Source: a virus
Direction: 5' to 3' (one strand)
Length of the DNA: 25,909 nucleotides
Virus record (IMG/VR): IMGVR_UViG_3300044730_001452
Coordinates: 1 to 25,909 of that record
Made by a program: the position numbers and the translations under genes. The notes below the pieces were generated by a model. That model made no database searches. It saw nothing but the letters and a program-made list of their open reading frames with translations, and was not told where the DNA came from. This document shows positions 5,792 through 12,816 of the stretch, piece after piece. Every line of letters starts with the position of its first letter. Positions within the stretch are counted from its first letter, which is position 1.

Positions 5792-6535
5792 TCAGCGGCT
5801 GCCCACAAACTCGGCCACCACCCGATCGGGCGCCACCGGCTTGAGTTCACCGCCACGGGCCAGCGCGATCAGTTCATCTGCCCATGCGGGATTTCTCAGC
5901 ACCCAAGCGGCGGCGATTGCGGATCCATCCTGATCCATCGACCAATAGCCCTGCAAAGCCTTCTCGAACCACCACCGACCCAGTTTGAGCTGAGCAGGTG
6001 TCCACTCACGATCGTCCACGCCATGGGCGCGTAGCCTTTCGACCGCCTGCACTATTCCCTGCACATGGGCCTGGCGCTGCTGTAAGGGGCGTTGCGATGG
6101 CTGCCATGGCTGACCGTGGTCTGACGCCGCAACCAGCGGCAGAGCATCTGCTGGGGTGTGCTCCGGCAGTGTTCTGACCAGTTCGTGAAACTGCTCAGGG
6201 TTCGCCATGCGGTGGGCAAGGTCATGCCGCAGGCCGCGTTCGTAGAGCGGCAGAAGGGTAACCACCTCCTGCCCTCGCTCGGTGCGGGTGGACCGTCTCA
6301 CCGGGTACAGATACCGCATTATTGCTACATGTAACTCAATGTCCCTGGGACGGTCAGGGTCAAGTGTGAGTTGTTGAGCCGCGTAAAGCAGCATTTCGCT
6401 GTCAAGGTCTAGCTTTGCGCGAGACGGAAACAATCCCCAGGCTGTAACGAGCGCTGACGCGGTGAGCGTCTTTGCCATGGGGTTTAGCTGTTGCATCCCA
6501 GACATGAATGCCTGAAATTCTTCAACCTCGATCAT
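5792..6535 (-). CDS. Hypothetical protein coupled to the replication-initiator-like gene
   Basis: A 247-residue protein. I chose ATG 6535 over the in-frame ATG 6550 because it forms an ATGA overlap with the upstream stop. The sequence is mostly helical, with MAKTLTASALVTAWGLFPS, MLLYAAQQLTLDP, and a middle segment rich in Gln (SQRPLQQRQAHVQGIVQAVE). The C-terminal part has DDREWTPAQLKLGRWWFEKA. It follows the wHTH initiator-like gene the way helicase loaders or primosome accessory proteins often do, and the N-terminus loosely resembles loader-type helical domains. No Walker motif is seen, so a lambda P-like role is speculative. Confidence 0.7.
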   Translation of the reverse strand: MIEVEEFQAFMSGMQQLNPMAKTLTASALVTAWGLFPSRAKLDLDSEMLLYAAQQLTLDPDRPRDIELHVAIMRYLYPVRRSTRTERGQEVVTLLPLYERGLRHDLAHRMANPEQFHELVRTLPEHTPADALPLVAASDHGQPWQPSQRPLQQRQAHVQGIVQAVERLRAHGVDDREWTPAQLKLGRWWFEKALQGYWSMDQDGSAIAAAWVLRNPAWADELIALARGGELKPVAPDRVVAEFVGSR

Positions 6536-7584
6536 CGGATAACCTCGCATAGCACGGTTTGCTGAGATGCAATGCCGGCTGCGTCGGCGGCCTTGCGGGC
6601 TTCACGGGCCTTGATGTAGGCCACGGCCTGCGCAGCGGCTTCGTCCTGGTTAAAACGGCGGCTTGCGGCCGGTGATGCTTTCACCAGCCCGCCGGCTTTG
6701 GTTCCAAACTGCTCCCAATTTTTGAACTTCAACGACTGCCAGCGCTTGCCGTCGATTCCGGCGTCAATGCCCTCCTGCAGTTGACCGCGCAGGATTTCAA
6801 TGCCCCCGCGAGGGTCTTCCAGGATTTTGCGGGCCTCCCCCATCATGCGATCCCATGCCGCAGGGGTCATCTGGCCTGATCGTGCTGGCCAGAATGCCAA
6901 CAGGTCAGCGGTTGCAGGGGCTAGGTCTAGAGGCACGTCATCGGCTGACGGCTGGAACTTTGGCTTGCGGGGCTTCACGGGCTTGGGTTTGGGCGGTGGT
7001 GGTGGCTCGGCAACGATACCGCCTTCCTGGGTGCTGGGAACCGCAGCGATCTGGGTCAAGGGCTCAGCCGGGATCGTTTCCTGGTGGTCCTCCCGTGCGC
7101 TCCCCCCGCTGGGGGGTAAGGGGGGTTCTAACTCTTGTTCAGTTCCTCTTGTTAAATCCCTCTTGTTAGGGTCCCCCTTTTGGGGGAGGGGGGGGATCCC
7201 CCTTTTGGGGGAGGGGTGGGGTCCCCTTTTTGGGGGGTCCCCCTTTTGGGGGAGGAGTCCCCCTTTTGGGGGAGGGGCCTGCTCGTATCTCACATGAAAA
7301 AGCGCCGTATGCCCCACTCGGTCAACACGACTGATCCAGCCGTTTTCCACAAGCCACCGCAGGCTTAATCGAACGTGGTCCTCCTTCATGCGGCACTCCA
7401 TGGCCAGCCGAGCGATTGATGGGAACGCCTGGTCGTTCTGGCCGGCGTAGTGCCACAGCCAGGAGTAAACGAAGAGGGTGCCCTTACGATCTGCGCAGGC
7501 TTCGAGTAATGCGATCGGCACCTGGGCAAAGCGCGGCCGCGTGATCCGTGCTGCCGTCTCAGCAGCGCCTGAGGCTTGTGTCAT
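6532..7584 (-). CDS. Winged-helix replication-initiator-like protein
   Basis: A 350-residue protein and the first gene of the leftward operon. Residues about 15-100 form a winged helix-turn-helix of the phage initiator/DnaD-like type: FAQVPIALLEACADRKGTLF, VYSWLWHYAGQNDQAFPSIA, RLAMECRMKEDHVRLSLRWL, then NGWISRV. A long low-complexity Pro/Lys/Gly linker follows (about 105-210), with repeated PxKGD/PxKRG units encoded by a C5T4G5 hairpin array. The C-terminal domain (about 215-350) has LLAFWPARSGQMTPAAW, a helix ARKILEDPRGGIEILRG and a basic tail. The domain order, the operon position and repeats inside the gene recall lambda O, whose gene contains the origin. Initiator function is inferred. 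Confidence 0.7.
   Translation of the reverse strand: MTQASGAAETAARITRPRFAQVPIALLEACADRKGTLFVYSWLWHYAGQNDQAFPSIARLAMECRMKEDHVRLSLRWLVENGWISRVDRVGHTALFHVRYEQAPPPKGGLLPQKGDPPKRGPHPSPKRGIPPLPQKGDPNKRDLTRGTEQELEPPLPPSGGSAREDHQETIPAEPLTQIAAVPSTQEGGIVAEPPPPPKPKPVKPRKPKFQPSADDVPLDLAPATADLLAFWPARSGQMTPAAWDRMMGEARKILEDPRGGIEILRGQLQEGIDAGIDGKRWQSLKFKNWEQFGTKAGGLVKASPAASRRFNQDEAAAQAVAYIKAREARKAADAAGIASQQTVLCEVIR
7172..7275. repeat. Array of C5T4G5 hairpin repeats inside the initiator-like gene
   Basis: Five units of the form CCCCCTTTTGGGGG occur on the plus strand at 7173-7186, 7198-7211, 7223-7237 (variant C4T5G6), 7239-7252 and 7259-7272, with start spacings of 25, 25, 16 and 20 bp. Each is a self-complementary stem with a T4 loop. 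All lie within the linker-coding part of the wHTH gene, where they encode Pro-Lys/Gln-Lys-Gly units. They may be initiator binding sites (iterons), or simply sequence drift in a disordered linker. Confidence 0.75.
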
Positions 7585-7612
7585 GTAGAATTTTTCCGAA
7601 GTGGTTCAACCA

Positions 7613-7649
7613 AAGCCCTCCGCGCCTGGATCGCTCGGGGGGCTTTTTT
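7613..7649 (+). terminator. Intrinsic terminator-like hairpin in the divergent control region
   Basis: The plus strand reads AAGCCCTCCG, a 13-nt loop, CGGGGGGCTT, then four more T. The ten base pairs include one T:G wobble and end in a U-run typical of a rho-independent terminator acting rightward. No rightward gene lies just upstream, so it may block antisense transcription into the rightward operon. On the minus strand the same hairpin would sit in the 5' leader of the wHTH gene. Confidence 0.6.
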
Positions 7650-7687
7650 GTGCCTGGCGCTAGGGCGAACCCAGCCAGCACCGGCCC

Positions 7688-7693
7688 ATCATA
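7688..7693 (-). promoter_or_regulatory. Candidate -10 element for the leftward operon
   Basis: On the minus strand this reads TATGAT, one base from the TATAAT consensus, and would place the start of transcription about 90 nt before the ATG at 7584. I see no good -35 hexamer at 17-18 bp, so the call rests on the -10 and on its position. The same TATGAT hexamer appears at three rightward candidate promoters (10776, 16966, 23414). Confidence 0.35.
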
Positions 7694-7736
7694 GAGTCAC
7701 CGCAGCGATCCGCCTCCGCAGCCCCAGCCGCCAGGG

Positions 7737-7793
7737 TTCCCAAACGGCTTAGGGAGATGGTAGAATTGCAAAGCCAGGGGAAGCCCCACGGCT
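7737..7793 (+). promoter_or_regulatory. Candidate rightward early promoter with downstream inverted repeat
   Basis: TTCCCA (7737-7742) and TAGAAT (7761-7766) are separated by 18 bp, a sigma-70-type arrangement 59 bp before the start of the first rightward gene. At the expected start of transcription lies an inverted repeat, AGCC-A-GGGG-AAG-CCCC-AC-GGCT (7772-7793). It could be an operator or a hairpin at the very 5' end of the mRNA. Confidence 0.45.
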
Positions 7794-7824
7794 GTCACCC
7801 TGGCATCACCACCACTGGAGCCCT

Positions 7825-8193
7825 ATGGCACACGAAGATTTTCCACCGCTGACGCACGAGGCCAAGTGCGTTTTGATGAATACCATGAAGGGTATTGATG
7901 TTTCCAAGCCTTATTGGGATCGCCGCTTTGCCGCTGCCGTGATCCGTGAGGCGAAGACGCAAGCTGGCTTCTGGAGCATTAGCAAAGAATTAACAAAGGT
8001 GGTACGCGCCACAGACCTGGAGGCCATCGCCGACAACCTGCACGCCCTGCCCCCGCCGACGCGGGAGCAGATGGAAGAAGCGCTGCAACACTTGATTGAT
8101 ATGTATGGCGACAGGGTGGCCGGAGAATCAACTGATGAGCACCTGCAAACCCTGCGGGCCGGCATTGCTCACCACTGCAAGGTGCAGCCATGA
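7825..8193 (+). CDS. Hypothetical protein, first gene of the rightward early operon
   Basis: A 122-residue protein starting at ATG 7825. The leader is GGCATCACCACCACTGGAG, which contains a CACCACCAC motif rather than a well-placed Shine-Dalgarno. The protein is soluble and mostly helical: THEAKCVLMNTMKGIDVSKP, RRFAAAVIREAKTQAGFWSI, REQMEEALQHLIDMYGDRVA. Its stop overlaps the start of the Rad52-type gene (ATGA), suggesting a linked role in recombination or early takeover. No family recognised. Confidence 0.75.
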   Translation: MAHEDFPPLTHEAKCVLMNTMKGIDVSKPYWDRRFAAAVIREAKTQAGFWSISKELTKVVRATDLEAIADNLHALPPPTREQMEEALQHLIDMYGDRVAGESTDEHLQTLRAGIAHHCKVQP

Positions 8194-9137
8194 GTGACAC
8201 AACACCCGCCCACCGTGCCGGTTTTTCGCTAGAGCAGATTGCAGCCCTGGCGGCACCGCTTGATCGCGCCAACGTCAAGCAACGCGAGCAGTCTGGCCAG
8301 AAACTCAGCTACATTGAAGGCTGGGTCGTAATTGCAGAAGCCAATCGCATCTTTGGCTTTGATGGCTGGCAGCGTGAAACCGTCACCCTTAAGTGTGTCT
8401 CTCAGTTAGAGCGACCAGTCGGCAAACAACAAAGACCCGGCTGGGGTGTCACCTACAGCGCCCGCGTGCGCATCACCGTCACCGCTGGCGGGCTGCTGCC
8501 AATCATCCGCGAAGGCAGCGGCGCTGGCCACGGTATCGACGTGGACCTAGGACAAGCCCATGAATCGGCGCTAAAGGAAGCGGAGACGGATGCCATGAAA
8601 CGGGCCCTGATGACCTTCGGCAACCCGTTTGGCCTGGCTCTTTACGACAAGCTGCAGCGGGAGGTAGAGGGTGATGCCCCACCTGCGCCAGGCTCGCAAC
8701 GATCGTCTTCGCAGCGAACCCAACAACCAGGATCTTCTGCTCCGCGCCAGTCAGCGGCTGCCGTTGTTCGACGGGGGGCCCCTGCTGGCCAGCCAGCCCC
8801 CGCCACCCAGTCGTCCAGCACCACCGCGCCACCCAGCACCACCACCCAGCCCCTTAGCGGCCCTGCGGCCACCACGGCGGCGGCTATCAAGGCGTGCCAG
8901 GAGGCGGGGCTTACCGCGCTCGGCATTGCTGCCATGTGCATCGAATTGAGCGCCGGGGAATGTGGGGCTGTTGCAGGCTTGCCACTGAAAACTCAGGAGA
9001 AGCTGATCAAAAACGGGGTATCTGGGGCGTCTGCTGCTAAGTGGAACGCCGCTGGGGCCAATGCCGCAGACTCTACCGCCGAAGCCGAAGATTCTGATCC
9101 TCCGATGATCTGGGCGCTCCCGTCGCCGCTTGATTAA
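8190..9137 (+). CDS. Rad52/Rad22-type single-strand annealing protein
   Basis: A 315-residue protein. Residues about 13-155 match the Rad52 annealing core: LDRANVKQREQSGQKLSYIE, GWVVIAEANRIFGFDGWQRE, then GSGAGHGIDVDLGQAHESAL and KEAETDAMKRALMTFGNPFG. This core binds ssDNA as a ring and anneals complementary strands; phage versions act in recombination-dependent replication. A Pro/Ser/Thr/Gln-rich linker (about 160-235) follows, then a small C-terminal helical segment. The gene overlaps its upstream neighbour by ATGA, and SSB and a RusA-type resolvase follow, giving a complete annealing and resolution set. No partner exonuclease is visible in the window. Confidence 0.9.
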   Translation: MSDTTPAHRAGFSLEQIAALAAPLDRANVKQREQSGQKLSYIEGWVVIAEANRIFGFDGWQRETVTLKCVSQLERPVGKQQRPGWGVTYSARVRITVTAGGLLPIIREGSGAGHGIDVDLGQAHESALKEAETDAMKRALMTFGNPFGLALYDKLQREVEGDAPPAPGSQRSSSQRTQQPGSSAPRQSAAAVVRRGAPAGQPAPATQSSSTTAPPSTTTQPLSGPAATTAAAIKACQEAGLTALGIAAMCIELSAGECGAVAGLPLKTQEKLIKNGVSGASAAKWNAAGANAADSTAEAEDSDPPMIWALPSPLD

Positions 9138-9167
9138 TCCTTCCTCTACACCTCCGTAACGAATGAC

Positions 9168-9548
9168 ATGGCAATGACTAAGAAAGAGCAGGCAGAAATG
9201 AAGGCAGCGATTGACCGCGCCGACACGCTTGCCGCTTTGCGATGGACAAATCCTGTTCCACGCGATGTGGGCATACCAGAAACTGGCTATAGTCAGGGTT
9301 GGGATTACAACCCTCACTCAACGAATGTTTACCCAGGGTGGAGCTGCCGTGTTTCGCACGGAACGGGCCCCGCGCCTGAAGCTGGAAAGCACAGAAGCGG
9401 ATCCCAACAGCCTCGACGCATGTATTCGACCGAAGCGCTGGCCCTAGCCGCGATGCGGCACGAAATCGAACAAAAGGCAGCGGCTGATCTGCTCAAGATC
9501 GACCGACGGATTGCCGCCCTGCAAAAAAGCAGCACCGAGTCCGCCTGA
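9168..9548 (+). CDS. Hypothetical protein between Rad52 and SSB
   Basis: A 126-residue protein starting at ATG 9168 (second ATG at 9174). The N-terminal helix is charged (KKEQAEMKAAIDRADTLAAL), the middle is aromatic and Gly/Pro-rich with few helices (YSQGWDYNPHSTNVYPGWSC), and the C-terminus is a helix (ALALAAMRHEIEQKAAADLL). A C-rich leader (CCTTCCTCTACACCTCC) precedes it without a Shine-Dalgarno. No family recognised; position suggests a DNA-metabolism accessory role. Confidence 0.7.
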   Translation: MAMTKKEQAEMKAAIDRADTLAALRWTNPVPRDVGIPETGYSQGWDYNPHSTNVYPGWSCRVSHGTGPAPEAGKHRSGSQQPRRMYSTEALALAAMRHEIEQKAAADLLKIDRRIAALQKSSTESA

Positions 9549-9558
9549 CCACCGGCCC

Positions 9559-9575
9559 GCCGGGGCCAACCCGGC
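9559..9575 (+). other. Leader hairpin before SSB
   Basis: GCCGGG-GCCAA-CCCGGC forms a perfect 6-bp stem with a 5-nt loop 23 bp before the SSB start. A near-identical hairpin, ACCGGG-GCGAA-CCCGGT, occurs at 16978-16994 before another gene. It could be an operator, a processing site or a 5' stabilising structure. Confidence 0.5.
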
Positions 9576-9598
9576 AACCTTCGTTAACTCCAATCACC

Positions 9599-9982
9599 AT
9601 GGCATCTCTTAACGTCTGCAGCTTCACCGGTCGCGCTGGTAAAGATCCTCAAGTCCGTTACTTCGAGTCCGGCAAAATGGTTGCTGAGTTCAGCATCGCC
9701 GTTGACGGCTGGAAGCGCGATGAAAAACCCCTTTGGCTCGACCTCAAAATCTGGGGCAAGATCGCCGACGTGGCAGCCAACTACGTGCGCAAGGGCAGCA
9801 TGATTGCCGTCTCTGGCCAGCTTGAAAAGGAAACCTGGACAGACAAAGGGTCGGGAGAGGAAAGAAGTAAGATTGTCCTTAACGTCAAGGATCTCACCTT
9901 GCTGGATAGCAAGAAAGACTCAGATGCCAGCGGCTTCGGCGGGACCGCCCCCGATGATGACGAAGACGATTTACCATTCTGA
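9599..9982 (+). CDS. ssb: Single-stranded DNA-binding protein
   Basis: A 127-residue SSB with a typical OB fold: SLNVCSFTGRAGKDPQVRYF, ESGKMVAEFSIAVDGWKRDE, WLDLKIWGKIADVAANYVRK, GSMIAVSGQLEKETW. It ends in the acidic tip DDDEDDLPF that recruits partner proteins in bacterial SSBs. It is shorter than most host SSBs because the glycine-rich linker is nearly absent, as is usual for phages. The start at ATG 9599 is preceded by CCAATCACC without a Shine-Dalgarno. The stop overlaps the resolvase start (TGATG). Confidence 0.95.
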   Translation: MASLNVCSFTGRAGKDPQVRYFESGKMVAEFSIAVDGWKRDEKPLWLDLKIWGKIADVAANYVRKGSMIAVSGQLEKETWTDKGSGEERSKIVLNVKDLTLLDSKKDSDASGFGGTAPDDDEDDLPF

Positions 9983-10635
9983 TGGAGCCCATCACCTTCC
10001 TAGTTGAGGACATGGCGCCCGCACCCCAGGGCAGCAAACGTCATGTTGGTAAGGGGGTGATGGTCGAATCTTGCAAGAACGTCAAGCCATGGCGGTTGTT
10101 GGTGGCCAAGACCGCCATAACCTTGTGCCAGCCTGCCTGTAACGCCTGGGCGGACTGGCGGTGGGCCGCCTGGCTGGCGTTGCGCCAAGCTCCCGATCTC
10201 ACGGCAGCCGAACTGCTCAAGGTGGTTGGCCCGCGCCGGTATCAGATCACCCTGGCGGACGTGAGCGGGTTTCTACCAGACCTCAGATCCTGCATGGCCC
10301 GACAAGATGCCTACGTGCTCCAAGGCCCAGTGCGTATGTCTGCGGTCTTTCGGTTCCAGCGGCCCGCCAATCACTACCGCAGGGATGGCACCCTAAAGCC
10401 ATTGAATGAGGCCCTAAGCAGTGCAACCAGCCAGGAGGCGCCGCTGTGTCACTGCGTTCAGCCTGACTGGAGCAAGCTACAGCGCTCTACTGAAGACGCC
10501 CTTACCGGCTTGCTGTACCAAGATGACGCCAGGATCGTTGGCGGTAGTTGCGAAAAACGCTGGTGTGTTGGTGACGAACGGCCAGGAGCGCTGATCACAT
10601 TGATCCCCCTTAGCCGCCAACAGCGAAGCCCCTAA
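9982..10635 (+). CDS. RusA-family Holliday-junction resolvase-like protein
   Basis: A 217-residue protein whose ATG overlaps the SSB stop. The N-terminus has AP-QGSKRHVGKG, the beginning typical of RusA. Conserved parts further on are VRMSAVFRFQRPANHYR (about 112-128), then the active-site region PDWSKLQRSTEDALTGLLYQ-DDARIVGG (about 158-185), matching the RusA pattern PD.DKL.R...DALTG..Y.DD with its metal-binding aspartates. An internal segment of about 60 residues (about 40-105) makes it longer than the usual 120-140. The role is to cut Holliday junctions or branched replication products. The neighbours Rad52 and SSB support this. Confidence 0.85.
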   Translation: MEPITFLVEDMAPAPQGSKRHVGKGVMVESCKNVKPWRLLVAKTAITLCQPACNAWADWRWAAWLALRQAPDLTAAELLKVVGPRRYQITLADVSGFLPDLRSCMARQDAYVLQGPVRMSAVFRFQRPANHYRRDGTLKPLNEALSSATSQEAPLCHCVQPDWSKLQRSTEDALTGLLYQDDARIVGGSCEKRWCVGDERPGALITLIPLSRQQRSP

Positions 10636-10882
10636 CGATCAACGCCAGGGGCCCCGCCTACCACCACCGAGCTGCCTCGGTGCGCAACAGGAACCACCCC
10701 GCTGCTCCGCCATTGTAGCAGCAGTGAAGACTACGGATTGTTACGGATCTGTAAGCAGGTGCGGAGTTCAGGGGTTATGATCTGGGGGTGAGGGCCGGAG
10801 CAATTCGACCCTCGGAAACTTTCACCACCACCCGGCGAGGACCCTGAGCGGCCCCGGATGGTCACCACCACCCCCAAGAACA
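10636..10882 (+). promoter_or_regulatory. Intergenic region with candidate -10 and hairpins
   Basis: A 247-bp gap without a gene. It contains ACCGAG-CTGC-CTCGGT (10667-10682), a small stem-loop that could end the upstream unit though no U-run follows. It also has a TATGAT hexamer (10776-10781) with only a weak -35, and GAGGG/CCCTC arms (10790-10813) beyond it. The end carries GGTCACCACCACC upstream of the next ATG. It probably starts a new short rightward transcript. Confidence 0.4.
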
Positions 10883-11374
10883 ATGACCACCTTCAAGGCT
10901 GCGCTTAAAGCCGACTGGGCCCCTGTAATCGAATCCACTGCACGTTTCGTTGGCGTCGTTATCGCCTGCGTGATCGTCGCCGCCGACTGGCTGCGGTTCA
11001 CCTGGCAGCACCCATGGGCAGGGTTGCGAGCGCTGGAGTTTCCCGGCGCCGCCAGCTCCCCGAACTTGACTACCAGCTCCCCGAATTTGACCACCAGCTC
11101 CCCGAATTTGGCGGTTAGCTCCCCGAATTTGGACGCTGCTATAGCAGCTGCTGAGCGCTGTGCGTTGGCATGTGGCGGGAACAGTTCTGAAGTTGTGGAT
11201 TGGCTGTTGCGGCGCCAATCTGAAGCCGCGATGCAGAACGCGATGAGCAAGCTGGCAATGCTCCCCGTCACGCCGGAGCCACTTCTGCTGCCCCCCGCAC
11301 CGGAGCCGATCGCCCCGGCCACAGCACCCCGCAAACGCGGCCGTCGCGCCACCCGGCAACCGAAGGTGGCGTAA
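10883..11374 (+). CDS. Single-span membrane protein with four SSPNL repeats
   Basis: A 163-residue protein starting at ATG 10883 after the leader CACCACCACCCCC. One membrane span lies at about residues 21-38 (ARFVGVVIACVIVAADWL). Next comes a sevenfold-spaced repeat, SSPNLTT-SSPNLTT-SSPNLAV-SSPNLDA (about 58-85), encoded by four exact-length 21-bp DNA repeats. The rest is a helical Cys-containing part (AAAERCALACGG), a Pro/Leu-rich stretch and a basic tail (RKRGRRATRQPK). No family recognised. The opposite strand reads the repeats as KFGELVV heptads, but the start context and membrane span favour this strand. Confidence 0.65.
   Translation: MTTFKAALKADWAPVIESTARFVGVVIACVIVAADWLRFTWQHPWAGLRALEFPGAASSPNLTTSSPNLTTSSPNLAVSSPNLDAAIAAAERCALACGGNSSEVVDWLLRRQSEAAMQNAMSKLAMLPVTPEPLLLPPAPEPIAPATAPRKRGRRATRQPKVA
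11054..11137. repeat. Four tandem 21-bp direct repeats
   Basis: Units start at 11054, 11075, 11096 and 11117 with an exact 21-bp period. The core AGCTCCCCGAATTTG is identical in units 2-4 and differs by one base in unit 1; the remaining 6 bp vary. The core is conserved including synonymous positions, and the period equals two helical turns, which is typical of iterons. They are also in frame with the 7-residue SSPNL protein repeat, so protein-level expansion is the alternative. Confidence 0.8.
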
Positions 11375-11378
11375 AGCC

Positions 11379-11410
11379 AAAAAAAGAGGGGCCCATCCCG
11401 GCCCCCTTCC
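11379..11410 (-). terminator. Intrinsic terminator of the leftward gene ending at 11428
   Basis: On the minus strand the gene's stop is followed by AGGGGGCC-GGGAT-GGGCCCCT and then C plus seven T. The stem has seven of eight pairs and a strong U-run, a classical rho-independent terminator. It sits a few bases beyond the convergent rightward gene's stop at 11374. Confidence 0.75.
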
Positions 11411-11427
11411 AATCCTCTTGAGTATTC

Positions 11428-11985
11428 TTACCCAACCGGTTCGACTTGGCGATCCCATGTGCTCGCAAGCTGACCATTGGTCAGCGCTTCCCGAGCCTCT
11501 TGCAACATCTCAAGCGCAACGCCAAGGGCCATCATGCTGCGGCGATCACCTGCCCGCTGGGTTCGCAGCTTCAGTTGCTCAACCTTGCGGCTGGCCTCCA
11601 CCACCGACCCCACCGCTTCCTGCACTTCACGGGTCATCGGGTCATAGTGCTCAACGACTGGCGCTATCGCCTGCGTCACCGGCCGCACCGATGCCACCCG
11701 CGTCTCCGGTTGGGCGCTTGGCACCACCCTCACCACTTTGATCAGCTTGCTGGCCTGGTGCTCTCGCCATTGCTCAGCAGCTACCGGGTCACGCCATTCA
11801 AACGCCGGGTGCAGTGGCGCCTCTTCGGGGCGGGCTTCATCGACTACCGCCGCAGGCTTGATCGTGCCATCACGGCGGCGAATGCGGTCTAGTTCGCTGC
11901 CAGCCGTCTGGGCATCAATGCCTAGTACCTCATCGCCATCTTCGATCTTGAAAGTGAATTCGGGTTGAGCTTTGGTGAAATTCAT
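11428..11985 (-). CDS. Conserved phage protein of unknown function
   Basis: A 185-residue protein starting at ATG 11985; longer in-frame starts would run into the non-coding repeat tract and are rejected. The N-terminus MNFTKAQPEFTFKIEDGDEV is followed by AGSELDRIRRRDGTIKPAAV, VDEARPEEAPLHPAFEWRDP, and VAAEQWREHQASKLIKVVRV. This DEAR...PLH..FEW pattern is one I recall from a widespread, unnamed family of phage proteins in which a short acidic domain precedes a helix ending in the QAR-L-I motif. The C-terminal helix (VEQLKLRTQRAGDRRSMMAL) is basic. The gene follows the repeat tract and ends at a terminator. Confidence 0.75.
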   Translation of the reverse strand: MNFTKAQPEFTFKIEDGDEVLGIDAQTAGSELDRIRRRDGTIKPAAVVDEARPEEAPLHPAFEWRDPVAAEQWREHQASKLIKVVRVVPSAQPETRVASVRPVTQAIAPVVEHYDPMTREVQEAVGSVVEASRKVEQLKLRTQRAGDRRSMMALGVALEMLQEAREALTNGQLASTWDRQVEPVG

Positions 11986-12057
11986 TTGATCAGTGGATAA
12001 AGGGAATGAGGGGGCCCATTCAAGCCCCCATTCTGCTGCCATTTGGCATCTGCAACA

Positions 12058-12785
12058 ACGCCGGCAATGCCTTGCGGTGCCTTGCGCCGTCAATCCAGGC
12101 CACGCCTGCCGAGCAATGCCGTGCAACACCGTGGGCCGTCAAGCCAGGCCACGCCTGCCCTTCCTTTCCTTGCCATGCCTTACAAACCAGTCCTAGCCAT
12201 GCCCGCAATGCCGTGCCTCTCCAGTCCACGCCGTGCCTTGCCGGTCCTGCGGAGCCAATCCCGGCCTACCGAGCCATACCTGCCTTGCGTTACCAATCGC
12301 TGCCTTGCCTAACCATGCCTGCCGTGCCATGCCGTTCCTCGAACGCGCCTGGCCTCGCCACACCGTGCCTGCAATACCACGCGGAGCCATACCGGTCCAC
12401 ACCACGCCTGCCAATCTGATCCTGGCCCATCCATCGCTGCCTCACCTGCCACGCCTGACCTGGCAATGCCCAGCCTCGCCTGCAATGCAAGTCCAGTCCT
12501 GGCCACGCTCCTACACGCCTAGCCTGCCGCGCCTGTTCATGGCTCTCCGTGCCTTGCCTTGCCTGCATCGCCGTACCTTGCACTATCCCGACCACGCCTA
12601 GCCAGCCATACCTGAACAGGTCGTGACTTGCGAAGCCATGCCTGCCCTTCCGGGCCAACCTGACCGTGCCACGCCTGCCAATCCATACCACGCCCTTTCG
12701 TGCGGAGCCTTGCCTAACCGGCCATGCCAGCAAAACCTTGGGACGCCGCGCCTTGCCTATCCGGCCATGCCAGGCCCTGGTAGCC
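12058..12785 (-). repeat. Long non-coding tract of degenerate GGNNN repeats
   Basis: About 730 bp are made almost entirely of TGCC/CGCC-type units on the plus strand, which read on the minus strand as GG runs spaced mostly 5 nt apart (AGGCAAGGC, GGCAGGCGTGGC, GGTATGGAT). Frequent words on the plus strand are CCATGCC, GCCTTGCC, CCGTGCC and CCACGCCTGCC. A 25-bp segment recurs with one mismatch at 12086-12110 and 12135-12159. Open frames on both strands are only low-complexity readings of the repeat. It lies between two leftward genes, so it is probably transcribed as a G-rich RNA, with (GGN3)4 runs such as GGCAAGGCAAGGCACGG. Confidence 0.8.
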
Positions 12786-12790
12786 GTAAA

Positions 12791-12798
12791 GCGATCGC
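12791..12798. repeat. HIP1 octamer
   Basis: GCGATCGC, the highly iterated palindrome of many cyanobacterial chromosomes. Two more copies are at 20297-20304 and 24335-24342. The low density suits a phage or recently acquired segment rather than a typical HIP1-rich chromosome. Confidence 0.6.
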
Positions 12799-12816
12799 CA
12801 GGGCCATGATCAATCA

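Noticed and set aside
7600-7622. tRNA 3' end or att site (GGTTCAACCA)
   Set aside because: No acceptor, D-arm or anticodon arm can be folded upstream; the sequence is explained by the hairpin.
10822-11412. Leftward ORF with KFGELVV heptads
   Set aside because: It is the mirror of the SSPNL repeats; the rightward frame has a good start context, a membrane span and a basic tail, and the leftward terminator at 11379-11410 would lie inside it.
12058-12785. CRISPR array
   Set aside because: No constant repeat with unique spacers; units are short, degenerate and nearly contiguous.
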